5,831 nt of DNA from Trebonia sp. GTDB taxonomy: Bacteria; Actinomycetota; Actinomycetes; Streptosporangiales; Streptosporangiaceae. Location: contig JASHPP010000732.1 of NCBI GenBank assembly GCA_030038035.1, forward strand, positions 1 through 5,831, in the 5' to 3' direction. A model generated the notes under the pieces. It worked only from the letters and a program-made list of their open reading frames with translations, had not been told where the DNA came from and did no database searches. The position numbers were made by a program, and so were the translations under genes. Each line of letters opens with the position of its first letter. Positions within the stretch are counted from its first letter, which is position 1. Below, in pieces: positions 1 to 5,831 of this stretch.

Positions 1-836
1 AGGTCGCTGTAGGGGTAGGCGGCGGCCTCCTCCGGGCTGGGCACCTGCCCGGGGCGCCCCTGGCGCAGCCGCAGGAACGACAGCGCCGACGAGCCGGCCA
101 GGTAGCGGGCGCGCTCGTCGGTCGCGGCGCAGATCACCCCGGCCGCGACCATCGCGTACGGCTCGCCTAGCGCCTCCGACGGGCGGAACGACTCCCGGTA
201 CAGGGCGAGCGCAGGGAGCGTGTTGGCCGGCATGAAGTGGTGCGCGAAGGCGAACGGCAGCCCGAGCAGCCCCGCCACCTGCGCGCTGTAGCCGCTCGAG
301 CCGAGCAGCCAGATGTCCGGCCCCGCGCCCTCGCCCGGCACGGCGCGGACCGTCGCGTAGGGATGGCCGGCCGGCCACTGCCCGGTGAAAAAGCCCAGCA
401 GGTCGGTGAGCTGGCGCGGGAATTCGTCCGGGCCGCCGTGCCGCAGAGCCGCCGCGGTGGCCTGGTCGGTGCCGGGCGCGCGGCCGATGCCGAGATCGAT
501 GCGGCCTGGGTGCAGGGCCTCGAGCATGCCGAACTGCTCGGCCACCACCAGCGAGGTGTGGTTCGGCAGCATCACGCCGCCGGATCCGACCCTGATCCGC
601 GAGGTCGCGTCGGCGATGTGCGCGATCAGCACCGGCGGCGACGAGCTCGCCACGCCGGGCATGCCGTGGTGCTCGGCAACCCAGAACCGGGTGAAGCCGA
701 GCCGCTCGGTCTCACGGGCCAGCGCGATCGTGGCGCGCAGCGCCTCGGCGGCGGTGCCGCCCGCCGGGATCGGGGCCAGGTCGAGCACCGACAGCGGCAC
801 TCCGGCCAGGGTCAGGGGGGCGTCTGCGTCTGCCAC
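1..836 (-). CDS. LLM-class flavin-dependent oxidoreductase, luciferase-like (3' end outside window)
   Basis: The minus strand is open from 836 to the left edge, giving 278 codons plus two bases. The product starts [12 protein letters not shown] and then has [10 protein letters not shown] (about residues 15-24), FWVAEHHG (about 51-58) and GIGRAPGTD (about 116-124). These are hallmarks of the bacterial luciferase-like monooxygenase fold, specifically the 'group 1' YhbW/MsnO8-like subfamily. Such proteins are cytoplasmic TIM-barrel enzymes that use reduced flavin (FMNH2 or F420) to oxidise small molecules. Substrate and cofactor cannot be read from the sequence. The family is usually about 330-350 residues, so roughly 50-70 C-terminal residues lie outside the window. 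GTG at 836 was taken as start; an in-frame GTG at 851 and a GTG that would begin at VPLSVLD are alternatives, and none has a convincing Shine-Dalgarno. The gene is divergent from the glycosyltransferase operon, so no functional link is implied. Family is confident, function open. Confidence 0.9.
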   Translation of the reverse strand, partial: MADADAPLTLAGVPLSVLDLAPIPAGGTAAEALRATIALARETERLGFTRFWVAEHHGMPGVASSSPPVLIAHIADATSRIRVGSGGVMLPNHTSLVVAEQFGMLEALHPGRIDLGIGRAPGTDQATAAALRHGGPDEFPRQLTDLLGFFTGQWPAGHPYATVRAVPGEGAGPDIWLLGSSGYSAQVAGLLGLPFAFAHHFMPANTLPALALYRESFRPSEALGEPYAMVAAGVICAATDERARYLAGSSALSFLRLRQGRPGQVPSPEEAAAYPYSD

Positions 837-942
837 GCAAGTGGGCAACACCGGGGGACAAGGAGTTCTTCCCTTCAGCGCCGCGCCCTGCACGGGTGGT
901 TTTCTTAGGTGACGCCGGGTGTTATTGCTGAGCCGTCATGAA

Positions 943-973
943 TTGTCATCGATAGTTCGCCGGGACGTAACGG
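943..973 (+). promoter_or_regulatory. Candidate promoter of the glycosyltransferase operon
   Basis: TTGTCA at 943-948 resembles a -35 box. TAACGG at 968-973 could be the -10, with a 19-base spacer, which is long for a housekeeping sigma factor. It lies about 45 bases before the ATG at 1017 and is the best match in an AT-richer patch (about 921-970) within the 180-base divergent gap. A pair of GTCAT repeats (935-939 and 945-949) overlaps the -35 and might be an operator. The assignment is by eye only. Confidence 0.3.
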
Positions 974-1000
974 TGTCGTGGCGGATTTCGAACACCTCGT

Positions 1001-1006
1001 GGGGGA
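1001..1006 (+). promoter_or_regulatory. Ribosome binding site that decides the start at 1017
   Basis: GGGGGA sits 10 bases before ATG 1017. The upstream in-frame GTG at 978 has no comparable purine tract and would add 13 residues before the canonical MRIAIITESF start of this glycosyltransferase family. The site therefore favours 1017. Confidence 0.6.
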
Positions 1007-1016
1007 CCTTGTGGGC

Positions 1017-2159
1017 ATGAGGATCGCGATCATTACGGAGTCGTTCCCGCCCGATGTCAATGGCGTCGCACACTGCGTAGTGCGCGTGGCAGAAAACCTC
1101 GTCCGCAGCGGCCACCACCCCCTGGTCATTGCCCCGGAGTCCGCGCGCGCCACATCAGGCGCAGACACCCAGTTCGCCTACCCGGTGGAACGGGTCCCGT
1201 CCGTTCCCCTGCCCGGATACCCGACGTTCCGGCTCGGCCTGCCCACGCCGCGGACCCGCCGGGCCATCGTCAGGCACCGCACCGAGCTTGTCCACCTGGC
1301 CAGCCCGGTCGCCCTCGGCGCGTGGGGCAGCCACGTAACCAGGGCGATGGAGCTGCCGGTGGTCGCCGTCTACCAGACCGACCTGCCGAGCTACGCGCGC
1401 GCCTACCGGCTCGGCGCGGTCACCGAGTCCTTCGCGTGGCGCTGGCTGCGCGACATCCACAACGCGGCCGACCGGACCCTGGCCCCGTCCACCGTGACGG
1501 CCGCCGAGCTGCGTCAGCACGGCATGGAACGGGTGCGGCTGTGGGGGCGCGGCGTCGACATCCAGCTGTTCCACCCGGCGCGCCGGGACGAGCGGCTGCG
1601 GGCAGCGATCGCGCCAGGCGGCGAGGTGATCGCCGGCTACGTGGGGCGGCTGGCGACCGAGAAGCGGGTCGACCTGCTGGCCTCAGTCGCCGCCGTGCCC
1701 GGGGTGCGGCTGGCGGTGACGGGCGGCGGCCCCATGGACGAGGAACTGCGGCAGTCCATTCCGGCCGCGGTCTTCCTCGGCACCCGGCACGGCGCGGACC
1801 TGGCGCGGATCTACGCGAGCCTGGACGTCTTCGTGCACACAGGCCCGTTCGAGACGTTCGGCCAGACGATCCAGGAAGCCGCGGCGAGCGGGCTGCCCGT
1901 GATCGCGCCCGCCGCGGGCGGACCGCTTGACCTGGTCGACAACGGGATGACCGGATTCCTGGTCCCCCCTGGCGACGGCGACGCGCTCGCCGCGGCGGTC
2001 AGCAGGCTGGCCAAGAACCCCGCGCTGCGCGCCCGGCTGGGCGAGGCGGCCAGGCGCCGCGTGCTCGCCAGGTCCTGGCCCGCCCTGGTCGACGAGCTGG
2101 TCGGCCACTACGCCGCCGTGCTCGGCACGGAGGATGTCCCACGCAGGATGGCCGCATGA
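1017..2159 (+). CDS. mgtA: GT4-family GDP-mannose-dependent alpha-mannosyltransferase, MgtA-like
   Basis: This 380-residue protein has the GT-B fold of retaining family-4 glycosyltransferases. The N-terminal acceptor domain opens MRIAIITESFPPDVNGV with the acceptor-side loop at NGV (15-17), followed by HLASP (93-97) and YQTD (119-122). The C-terminal donor domain has GRGVD (177-181), GYVGRLATEKR (207-217, phosphate-contacting R211 and K216) and the E-x7-E motif with E279 and E287. These motifs, their order and the length closely match remembered Mycobacterium tuberculosis MgtA (Rv0557, once called PimB, 378 residues), which transfers mannose from GDP-mannose to a glucuronyl-diacylglycerol type lipid. 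No signal peptide is present, so it should act at the inner membrane face. It is the first gene of a coupled operon and overlaps the next by ATGA. The donor is inferred from family; the acceptor could be a phosphatidylinositol mannoside or another glycolipid. Family is very sure, exact symbol moderately so. Confidence 0.9.
   Translation: MRIAIITESFPPDVNGVAHCVVRVAENLVRSGHHPLVIAPESARATSGADTQFAYPVERVPSVPLPGYPTFRLGLPTPRTRRAIVRHRTELVHLASPVALGAWGSHVTRAMELPVVAVYQTDLPSYARAYRLGAVTESFAWRWLRDIHNAADRTLAPSTVTAAELRQHGMERVRLWGRGVDIQLFHPARRDERLRAAIAPGGEVIAGYVGRLATEKRVDLLASVAAVPGVRLAVTGGGPMDEELRQSIPAAVFLGTRHGADLARIYASLDVFVHTGPFETFGQTIQEAAASGLPVIAPAAGGPLDLVDNGMTGFLVPPGDGDALAAAVSRLAKNPALRARLGEAARRRVLARSWPALVDELVGHYAAVLGTEDVPRRMAA
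2145..2159 (+). promoter_or_regulatory. Ribosome binding site and ATGA coupling junction between the two glycosyltransferases
   Basis: AGGA at 2145-2148 lies seven bases before ATG 2156. The stop TGA (2157-2159) of the upstream gene overlaps that ATG in the string ATGA. This arrangement favours reinitiation by the same ribosomes and a matched output of the two enzymes. Confidence 0.75.
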
Positions 2160-3340
2160 GAATTGTCCGGCTGGCCAACTACGTTGGCCCGCGCTCTGGT
2201 GGCATGCGTACCGCGCTGCGCGAACTGGGCGCAGGCTACCTCGCGGCGGGGCACGAGCCGGTGCTTGTCGTGCCTGGGCGCCTGCGGGGCCGCGGCGACG
2301 AGCAGACCGCGCAGGGCCGGGTGATCACCAGGTACGGGCCGGTCGTGCCGTTCACCGGCGGCTACCGGGCGCTGCTCGCGCGCCGCGGGCTTGCCGCGCT
2401 GCTGACCGAACTGCGGCCGGACCTGATCGAGGTGTCGGACCGGACGACGCTGCGCTGGACCGGCCGGTGGGCGCGCGAGCACGGGGTGCCCGCGGTGATG
2501 GTCTCGCACGAGAGCCTGACCGGGCTGCTCAGCCTGCCGGCCGACGTCTCCGGCATGTCCCGCTGGCGCAGCCGCCTGCTCGCCAACATGGGCAAGGCGC
2601 TGGCCGACGCGTTCAACCGGCGCAGCGTGCGCGCCTACCAGCGGATCGTCTGCACCACGCGGTGGGCGGCGGCCGAGTTCGAGCGGATCGGCGCGCCGAA
2701 CCTGACGCGCATCCCGCTGGGTGTCGACCTGGAGCTGTTCAGCCCCGAGCGGTACAGCTGCACGACGCGAGACGCGTACGCGGGCCAGGAGCAGACGCTG
2801 CTCGTGCACTGCGGGCGGCTGTCGGTGGAGAAGAAGCCGCACCGCTCGCTCGCCGCGGTGGCCGGGCTGCGCGCCGCCGGGGTGGACGCCGTGCTCGTCG
2901 TCGCGGGGGACGGGCCGCTGCGCACCCGGCTCGAGCGCGCGGCACGGCGCAGGTCACTGCCAGTGCGGTTCGCCGGCTTCATCACCGATCCCAAGCACCT
3001 GGCCACCCTGCTTGCCAGCGCCGACGTGGTGGTGGCGCCCGGACCGGTGGAGACGTTCGGGCTGGCCGCGCTCGAGGCGCTGGCCTGCGGCACCCCGGTC
3101 GTGGTCAGCGCGGCCAGCGCGCTGCCCGAAGTGATCGGCACCGCCGGGGTCGCGGTCGACGGCGAGGACTTCGCCGGCGGCGTGCGCGCGGTGCTCGCCA
3201 GGGACCCGGAAGCCCGGCGCGGGGCGGCGCGGACGCGTGCCGAGGAGTTCGGCTGGCCTGCCTCGGTCGCGGCCTTCCTGGCAGTGCACGAAGCCCTTAA
3301 CCCAGACTCGTCTCGTTCTCCCGGGCAGGTAAAGCCATGA
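2156..3340 (+). CDS. pimC: GT4-family mannosyltransferase, PimC-like
   Basis: This 394-residue GT-B glycosyltransferase opens MRIVRLANYVGPRSGGMRTA, with the Gly-rich acceptor loop at SGG (14-16). It continues with FTGGYRALL (66-74), IEVSDRTTLR (91-100) and VSHESL (116-121). The donor half holds LGVDL (188-192), HCGRLSVEKK (218-227, with R221 and K226), AGDGPLRTRLE (250-260) and the E-x7-E motif with E299 and E307. These signatures match remembered PimC of M. tuberculosis CDC1551 (about 381 residues), reported to add a third mannose to phosphatidylinositol dimannoside from GDP-mannose. It is probably cytosolic or peripheral at the membrane, as no signal or transmembrane segment is seen. The last residues (about 382-394) look like a non-conserved tail. 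It overlaps both neighbours by ATGA, so it is made with the MgtA-like enzyme and the hydrolase. PimC is patchily distributed, so the true acceptor here may differ; GDP-mannose is the inferred donor. Confidence 0.9.
   Translation: MRIVRLANYVGPRSGGMRTALRELGAGYLAAGHEPVLVVPGRLRGRGDEQTAQGRVITRYGPVVPFTGGYRALLARRGLAALLTELRPDLIEVSDRTTLRWTGRWAREHGVPAVMVSHESLTGLLSLPADVSGMSRWRSRLLANMGKALADAFNRRSVRAYQRIVCTTRWAAAEFERIGAPNLTRIPLGVDLELFSPERYSCTTRDAYAGQEQTLLVHCGRLSVEKKPHRSLAAVAGLRAAGVDAVLVVAGDGPLRTRLERAARRRSLPVRFAGFITDPKHLATLLASADVVVAPGPVETFGLAALEALACGTPVVVSAASALPEVIGTAGVAVDGEDFAGGVRAVLARDPEARRGAARTRAEEFGWPASVAAFLAVHEALNPDSSRSPGQVKP
3327..3340 (+). promoter_or_regulatory. ATGA coupling junction between second glycosyltransferase and SGNH hydrolase
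   Basis: The stop TGA (3338-3340) shares bases with the next start ATG (3337-3339). A weak AGG core at 3327-3329 lies seven bases upstream. The junction repeats the design at 2156, which supports one three-gene transcript with coupled translation. Confidence 0.7.
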
Positions 3341-4170
3341 CACGGATCGTGACTCTCGGCGACTCGATCACCATCGGCATGGGCGATCCCATGCCCGACG
3401 GGGGCTGGCGCGGCTGGACGCGGCTCCTGGCCGCGGGCCTGCCCGCACCGGAGCTGCATAACCTCGCGGTGCTCGGGGCGCAGGCCAAGCACGTCGAACG
3501 CGACCAGCTTCCCGCCGCGCTCGAGCTCCGGCCCGACATCGCCAGCGTCGTCGTCGGCATCAACGACACGCTGCGGGCCGGCTTCAATCCCGAGCGGACC
3601 GGGCAGTGCGCCGCCCGGACGGTCGCCGCGCTGCGGGCGTCCGGCGCGACAGTGCTGACCATGCGGCTGCCGGACCCTGGCCGGATGTTCGGGCTGCCCG
3701 GCGGGCTGGCCAAGCCGCTGTCGCGGCGGATGCAGGCCGTCAACGCCGAACTCGACAAGGTGGCCGCCCGGTACGGCACGCTGCACTGGGACGCCACCCG
3801 CGACCCGGAGACCTATGACCGGCGCAACTGGTCGGTGGACCGGCTGCACCCCAACGAGCGCGGGCACCGCCTGATCGCCTGCCGGTTCTGGGACTCACTC
3901 GCCGCGGCCGGGCACGACCTGGCCGCCAAGCCCGATCCCGAGCCGTCCAACCCGGGTCCGTCCCGCCGCGACGATTTCATCTGGATGGCCACCAAGGGCA
4001 CCAAGTGGGTGCTGCGCCGCTCGGTCGACCTCATCCCCTACATGCTGTTCATGGCCGTGCGCGACTGGCTGGCCGGGCCCAGGGAATGGGTGACCGGCGC
4101 GGAAGGAGAATGGCTGCCCGCGCTGCCCGCGGTGGGCGACACCGCCGCCGCCGAGCCCGTGGCGGAGTAA
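3337..4170 (+). CDS. Cytoplasmic SGNH/GDSL-family hydrolase with C-terminal amphipathic tail
   Basis: The 277-residue product carries the SGNH blocks in order: GDSIT with nucleophile S10, a probable oxyanion glycine near G47 in AVLGAQ, GIND with N76, and SVDRLHPNERGH with D168 and H171. The catalytic core therefore spans about residues 1-193. Members are serine esterases, lipases or acyltransferases that act on acyl or acetyl esters. The protein starts directly with the first strand, with no signal peptide or lipobox, so it should stay in the cytoplasm. A Pro-rich linker (about 199-209) leads to RRDDFIW and a helix-like stretch (about 216-246) mixing basic and hydrophobic residues, including LIPYMLFMAV; this could dock on the membrane. 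Coupling to two mannosyltransferases suggests a substrate that is an acylated glycolipid or its precursor. Substrate and direction (deacylation or acyl transfer) are not known. Fold is confident, role inferred. Confidence 0.9.
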   Translation: MTRIVTLGDSITIGMGDPMPDGGWRGWTRLLAAGLPAPELHNLAVLGAQAKHVERDQLPAALELRPDIASVVVGINDTLRAGFNPERTGQCAARTVAALRASGATVLTMRLPDPGRMFGLPGGLAKPLSRRMQAVNAELDKVAARYGTLHWDATRDPETYDRRNWSVDRLHPNERGHRLIACRFWDSLAAAGHDLAAKPDPEPSNPGPSRRDDFIWMATKGTKWVLRRSVDLIPYMLFMAVRDWLAGPREWVTGAEGEWLPALPAVGDTAAAEPVAE

Positions 4171-4196
4171 GGAACGCTGGGGAGACGGCCCGTTCC
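4171..4196 (+). terminator. Inverted repeat directly after the operon's last stop codon
   Basis: GGAACG (4171-4176) and CGTTCC (4191-4196) form a perfect 6-bp stem around a 14-base loop, starting one base after the TAA. No T-run follows at once, so by itself it is a weak terminator. It may instead protect the 3' end of the mRNA or act together with the next hairpin. Confidence 0.35.
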
Positions 4197-4201
4197 GTTC
4201 T

Positions 4202-4224
4202 GGATAAAAATCCGCCTTTTTACC
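4202..4224 (+). terminator. AT-rich hairpin, candidate operon terminator
   Basis: GG plus TAAAAA (4202-4210, with A4204 bulged) can pair with TTTTTACC (4217-4224) around the six-base loop TCCGCC. This gives eight base pairs, and four T residues follow at 4228-4231. An A-tract/T-tract hairpin is unusual in such GC-rich DNA. The A-tract stem followed by T's fits a weak bidirectional terminator, though a regulatory leader hairpin for the exporter gene is also possible. Confidence 0.4.
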
Positions 4225-4285
4225 GGGTTTTGTATGCGACGCGATGCGTGCAATGTCTGGATTTAACACATACGCTTTCATCGCG
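4225..4285 (+). promoter_or_regulatory. AT-rich probable promoter region of the MFS gene
   Basis: Base composition drops sharply here compared with both flanking genes. TACGCT at 4271-4276 fits the loose TANNNT form of a -10 element, with no clear -35 upstream (GTGCAA at 4248-4253 is a poor candidate). If this -10 is real, transcription would start at about 4283-4286, giving a nearly leaderless mRNA beginning at ATG 4286. That would also explain the lack of any Shine-Dalgarno. Confidence 0.25.
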
Positions 4286-5530
4286 ATGAATACAGGGACG
4301 GGGAACCGTAGTCTGGTTCCGCCGTTGCTGCGGGACCGGGTGTTCCGGCGGTACTGGGGAGCGTCGACGGTATCGATGTTCGGCGACCAGGTGTCCTCGG
4401 TCGCGGTCCCGCTCACCGCCGTCATCGTGCTGCGCGCCGGGCCCGCGGCGATGGGGTACCTGACCGCGCTGCTGTGGCTGCCCAGCCTGCTGTTCGGGCT
4501 GCACGCCGGGGCCTGGGTGGACCGGCGGGGCAGGCGACGGCACATGATGATCCTCGCCGACGTGGGCCGCGCCGCGGCGCTCGCGACCATCCCCGTCTGC
4601 AACGCGCTGCACGCGCTGACGCTGCTGCAGGTGTACGCGGTGACGTTCGTGGTCGGCACGCTGTCGGTGCTGTTCACCGTGTGCGACGGGACGCTGTTCG
4701 TGTCGATCGTGCCGTCCGGGCGGTACGTGGACGGGCAGGCGCTCATCTACGGCAGCCGGTCGCTGTCGCTCATCGGCGGGCCGTCCGTCGGCGGCCTGCT
4801 CGTCCAGGTGCTGACCGCGCCGTTCGCCATCGTCGTCGACGCCCTGTCCTTCCTCGGCTCGGCCTGCCAGCTCGCCGCGATCAGGCCGGCCGAGCCGCCG
4901 TCCTCCGACGGCACGGAAGGGGTCACCGTGGGCCTGCGGTGGGTGCTGAAGTCGCCCATCGTCCGCGCGACCCTCACCGGCACCGCGGTCATCAACTTCT
5001 TCAGCTGGATGTTCAACGCGCTGTTCATGCTCTACGCGGTGAACAGGCTGCGCGTCCATCCCGGGGAGCTCGGCCTGGTCATCGGGGCGGGCGCGTTCGG
5101 CGCGTTCGTCGGCACGCTGCTCAGCAGGCACCTGGAGGCGCGGCTTGGCATCGGGCTGGTGTTCGTCACGGGCTGCCTGGTCTTCACCGCCCCGCTCGCC
5201 CTGGTCCCGCTCGCCTCCCCCGCGCACCACCTCGTCGTGCTCGCGATGCTGTTCGCCGCGCTGTTCATGAGCGGCTTCGGCGTGATGGCGCTCGACGTCA
5301 CCAGCGGCGCGATCTTCGCGTCGGTGATACCGGACGCCGTCCGGTCCCGGGTTTCCGGGGCGTTCCAGGCGATCAACTACGGCACCCGGCCGGCCGGCGC
5401 GCTGCTCGGCGGGCTGGTCGGCGCCACGCTCGGCCTGCGGCCGGCGCTGTGGATCGCGGTGGGCGGCGGGGTCGGCGGCGCGCTGCTCCTGCTGCCGTCG
5501 CCGCTGCCCCGGTTCCGCATGCCGGCCTGA
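4286..5530 (+). CDS. Major facilitator superfamily exporter, MFS_3 (EntS-like) type
   Basis: From ATG 4286 this is a 414-residue integral membrane protein with about 12 hydrophobic helices, the usual size for the group. RDRVFRRYW (16-24) precedes the first helix, whose end region holds FGDQVSS, typical of MFS_3 (transmembrane effector/enterobactin-exporter-like) proteins. The conserved MFS motif A is seen in the loop between helices 2 and 3 as GAWVDRRGRRRH (75-86). A later loop with PDAVRSRVSGAFQ before the final helices is also typical. Such proteins are proton-driven efflux pumps for siderophores, macrolides or other small molecules; the substrate here cannot be told. In-frame ATGs at 4244 and 4253 would add 14 or 11 residues, but that stretch uses AT-rich codons (TTT, ACA, TCT) unlike the rest and overlaps the presumed promoter. 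No candidate start has a good ribosome site. It is probably transcribed apart from the glycosyltransferase operon. Family sure, start uncertain. Confidence 0.88.
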   Translation: MNTGTGNRSLVPPLLRDRVFRRYWGASTVSMFGDQVSSVAVPLTAVIVLRAGPAAMGYLTALLWLPSLLFGLHAGAWVDRRGRRRHMMILADVGRAAALATIPVCNALHALTLLQVYAVTFVVGTLSVLFTVCDGTLFVSIVPSGRYVDGQALIYGSRSLSLIGGPSVGGLLVQVLTAPFAIVVDALSFLGSACQLAAIRPAEPPSSDGTEGVTVGLRWVLKSPIVRATLTGTAVINFFSWMFNALFMLYAVNRLRVHPGELGLVIGAGAFGAFVGTLLSRHLEARLGIGLVFVTGCLVFTAPLALVPLASPAHHLVVLAMLFAALFMSGFGVMALDVTSGAIFASVIPDAVRSRVSGAFQAINYGTRPAGALLGGLVGATLGLRPALWIAVGGGVGGALLLLPSPLPRFRMPA

Positions 5531-5559
5531 AACAGGACATACCGGAAGGCTGAAGATTG

Positions 5560-5579
5560 TCAGGAAACCTTCAGGGAAC
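5560..5579 (+). promoter_or_regulatory. Tandem TCAGG direct repeat, candidate response-regulator operator
   Basis: TCAGGAAAC at 5560-5568 is repeated as TCAGGGAAC at 5571-5579. The offset is 11 bases, about one helical turn, as expected for a tandem OmpR-family dimer. MprA of mycobacteria and CutR of streptomycetes are, from memory, reported to bind CTCAGG-like direct repeats near htrA/pepD-type protease genes. The repeat lies 107 bases before the start of the next gene. A CTCAAG partial copy occurs at 5633-5638. Confidence 0.45.
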
Positions 5580-5619
5580 TGGTAGCACCGGCTGACAGTC
5601 CCTTCGGGGTTCGCCAAGG

Positions 5620-5647
5620 TTGCTAGCCGATTCTCAAGTAGTAACAA
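5620..5647 (+). promoter_or_regulatory. Candidate promoter of the membrane-anchored protein gene
   Basis: TTGCTA (5620-5625) and TAACAA (5642-5647) with a 16-base spacer are a modest housekeeping-type match. They leave about 30 bases of leader before ATG 5686. An alternative ECF-type reading uses GGAAC at 5575-5579 and GTC at 5598-5600, but the -10 is imperfect. The leader also holds GGGGTG (5671-5676), a plausible ribosome site nine bases before the start. Confidence 0.25.
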
Positions 5648-5685
5648 GCCGAGAAGCAGCAACAGGACTCGGGGTGACAGGACCA

Positions 5686-5831
5686 ATGAGTGAGCCATTT
5701 GCACAGTACCCGTACGGGGCGTACCACGTACCAGAGCCGCCGCGCCGGCGGCGCGGCAGGCACGCGCTCGGGCTGACCGTGACGGCGATCGTCGCCCTGG
5801 CCGCCGGCGCCGGAGCAGGCGTCGCCCTGTC
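5686..5831 (+). CDS. N-terminus of a single-pass membrane protein, possibly HtrA-like serine protease (cut by window)
   Basis: ATG 5686 opens a frame that stays open to the right edge (48 codons plus two bases). It begins MSEPFAQYPYGAYHVPEP, a Pro/Tyr-rich polar tail. A strongly basic patch RRRRGRH (about 20-26) follows, then a hydrophobic Ala/Val/Gly segment from about residue 28 to the edge, ending GAGAGVALS. This is the signature of a type II membrane anchor with the tail in the cytoplasm. Actinobacterial HtrA/PepD-like trypsin-family proteases often begin exactly so, and the upstream TCAGG repeat would fit envelope-stress control, but no catalytic domain is visible. Other anchored exported proteins, such as a lytic or cell-wall protein, remain possible. 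The basic residues before the hydrophobic stretch could also be read as a signal peptide. Coding is likely; the protease call is an inference. Confidence 0.7.
   Translation, partial: MSEPFAQYPYGAYHVPEPPRRRRGRHALGLTVTAIVALAAGAGAGVAL

Noticed and set aside
237..912. Two plus-strand frames (237-908 and 385-912) in the first 900 bases
   Set aside because: The minus strand here encodes a clear luciferase-like enzyme; the plus frames show no known motif and are shadows of it.
978..1016. Upstream GTG start for the MgtA-like protein
   Set aside because: It adds 13 residues before the family's usual MRIAI start, lacks a ribosome site, and overlaps the presumed promoter; ATG 1017 has GGGGGA at good distance.
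2635..3867. A 410-codon minus-strand frame across the second glycosyltransferase and SGNH genes
   Set aside because: It crosses two well-supported genes with clear motifs and has the low-complexity composition of an antisense GC-rich frame.
5550..5574. CTGAAG/CTTCAG inverted repeat as a terminator of the MFS gene
   Set aside because: The 13-base loop and lack of a T-run make it weak, and its right arm is part of the TCAGG direct repeat, which explains the sequence better.
5600..5609. CCC-TTCG-GGG mini-hairpin in the last intergenic gap
   Set aside because: It has a stable tetraloop but only a three-base stem, and no T-run follows; chance is likely in GC-rich DNA.
4220..5704. A 494-codon open frame on the minus strand opposite the MFS gene
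   Set aside because: It is rich in Arg, Gln, His and Pro, has no recognisable fold, and mirrors the third-position GC bias of the plus-strand gene; it is a shadow frame.
1..5831. Search for tRNA, rRNA, CRISPR arrays, insertion sequences or attachment sites
   Set aside because: No cloverleaf-like gaps, regular spaced repeats, transposase frames or terminal inverted repeats were found; nearly all the window is occupied by ordinary genes.

Overview
The window is GC-rich (about 70% by eye), with GTG starts, strong third-position G/C bias, ATGA-coupled genes and proteins resembling mycobacterial mannosyltransferases. All of this points to a high-GC actinomycete. Streptomycete or streptosporangial relatives seem likelier than a mycobacterium, but the species cannot be fixed from sequence alone.

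Layout. (i) 1-836, minus strand: the 5' three-quarters of a luciferase-like flavin-dependent oxidoreductase gene that runs off the left edge. (ii) 837-1016: a divergent intergenic region carrying the probable promoter of the following operon. (iii) 1017-4170, plus strand: three genes joined by two ATGA stop/start overlaps. They encode a GT4 glycosyltransferase of the MgtA type, a second GT4 glycosyltransferase of the PimC type, and a cytoplasmic SGNH/GDSL hydrolase with a C-terminal amphipathic tail. (iv) 4171-4285: an AT-rich gap with two hairpins, probably the end of the operon and a new promoter. (v) 4286-5530, plus strand: a 12-helix MFS exporter of the MFS_3 (EntS-like) type. (vi) 5531-5685: a regulatory gap with an 11-bp-spaced TCAGG direct repeat. 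(vii) 5686 to the right edge: the first 48 codons of a single-pass membrane protein with a Pro/Tyr-rich cytoplasmic tail, possibly a membrane-anchored HtrA-like protease.

Working model (inference). The three coupled genes form one biosynthetic unit. Two GDP-mannose-dependent enzymes would build or extend a mannosylated glycolipid on the inner face of the membrane, and the SGNH enzyme would remove or transfer an acyl group on the same molecule or its precursor. The oxidoreductase, the exporter and the last gene look like independent transcription units. No tRNA, rRNA, CRISPR array, insertion sequence or clear sign of recent transfer was seen. The most interesting points are the mgtA-pimC-SGNH coupling and the candidate MprA/CutR-type operator before the last gene.
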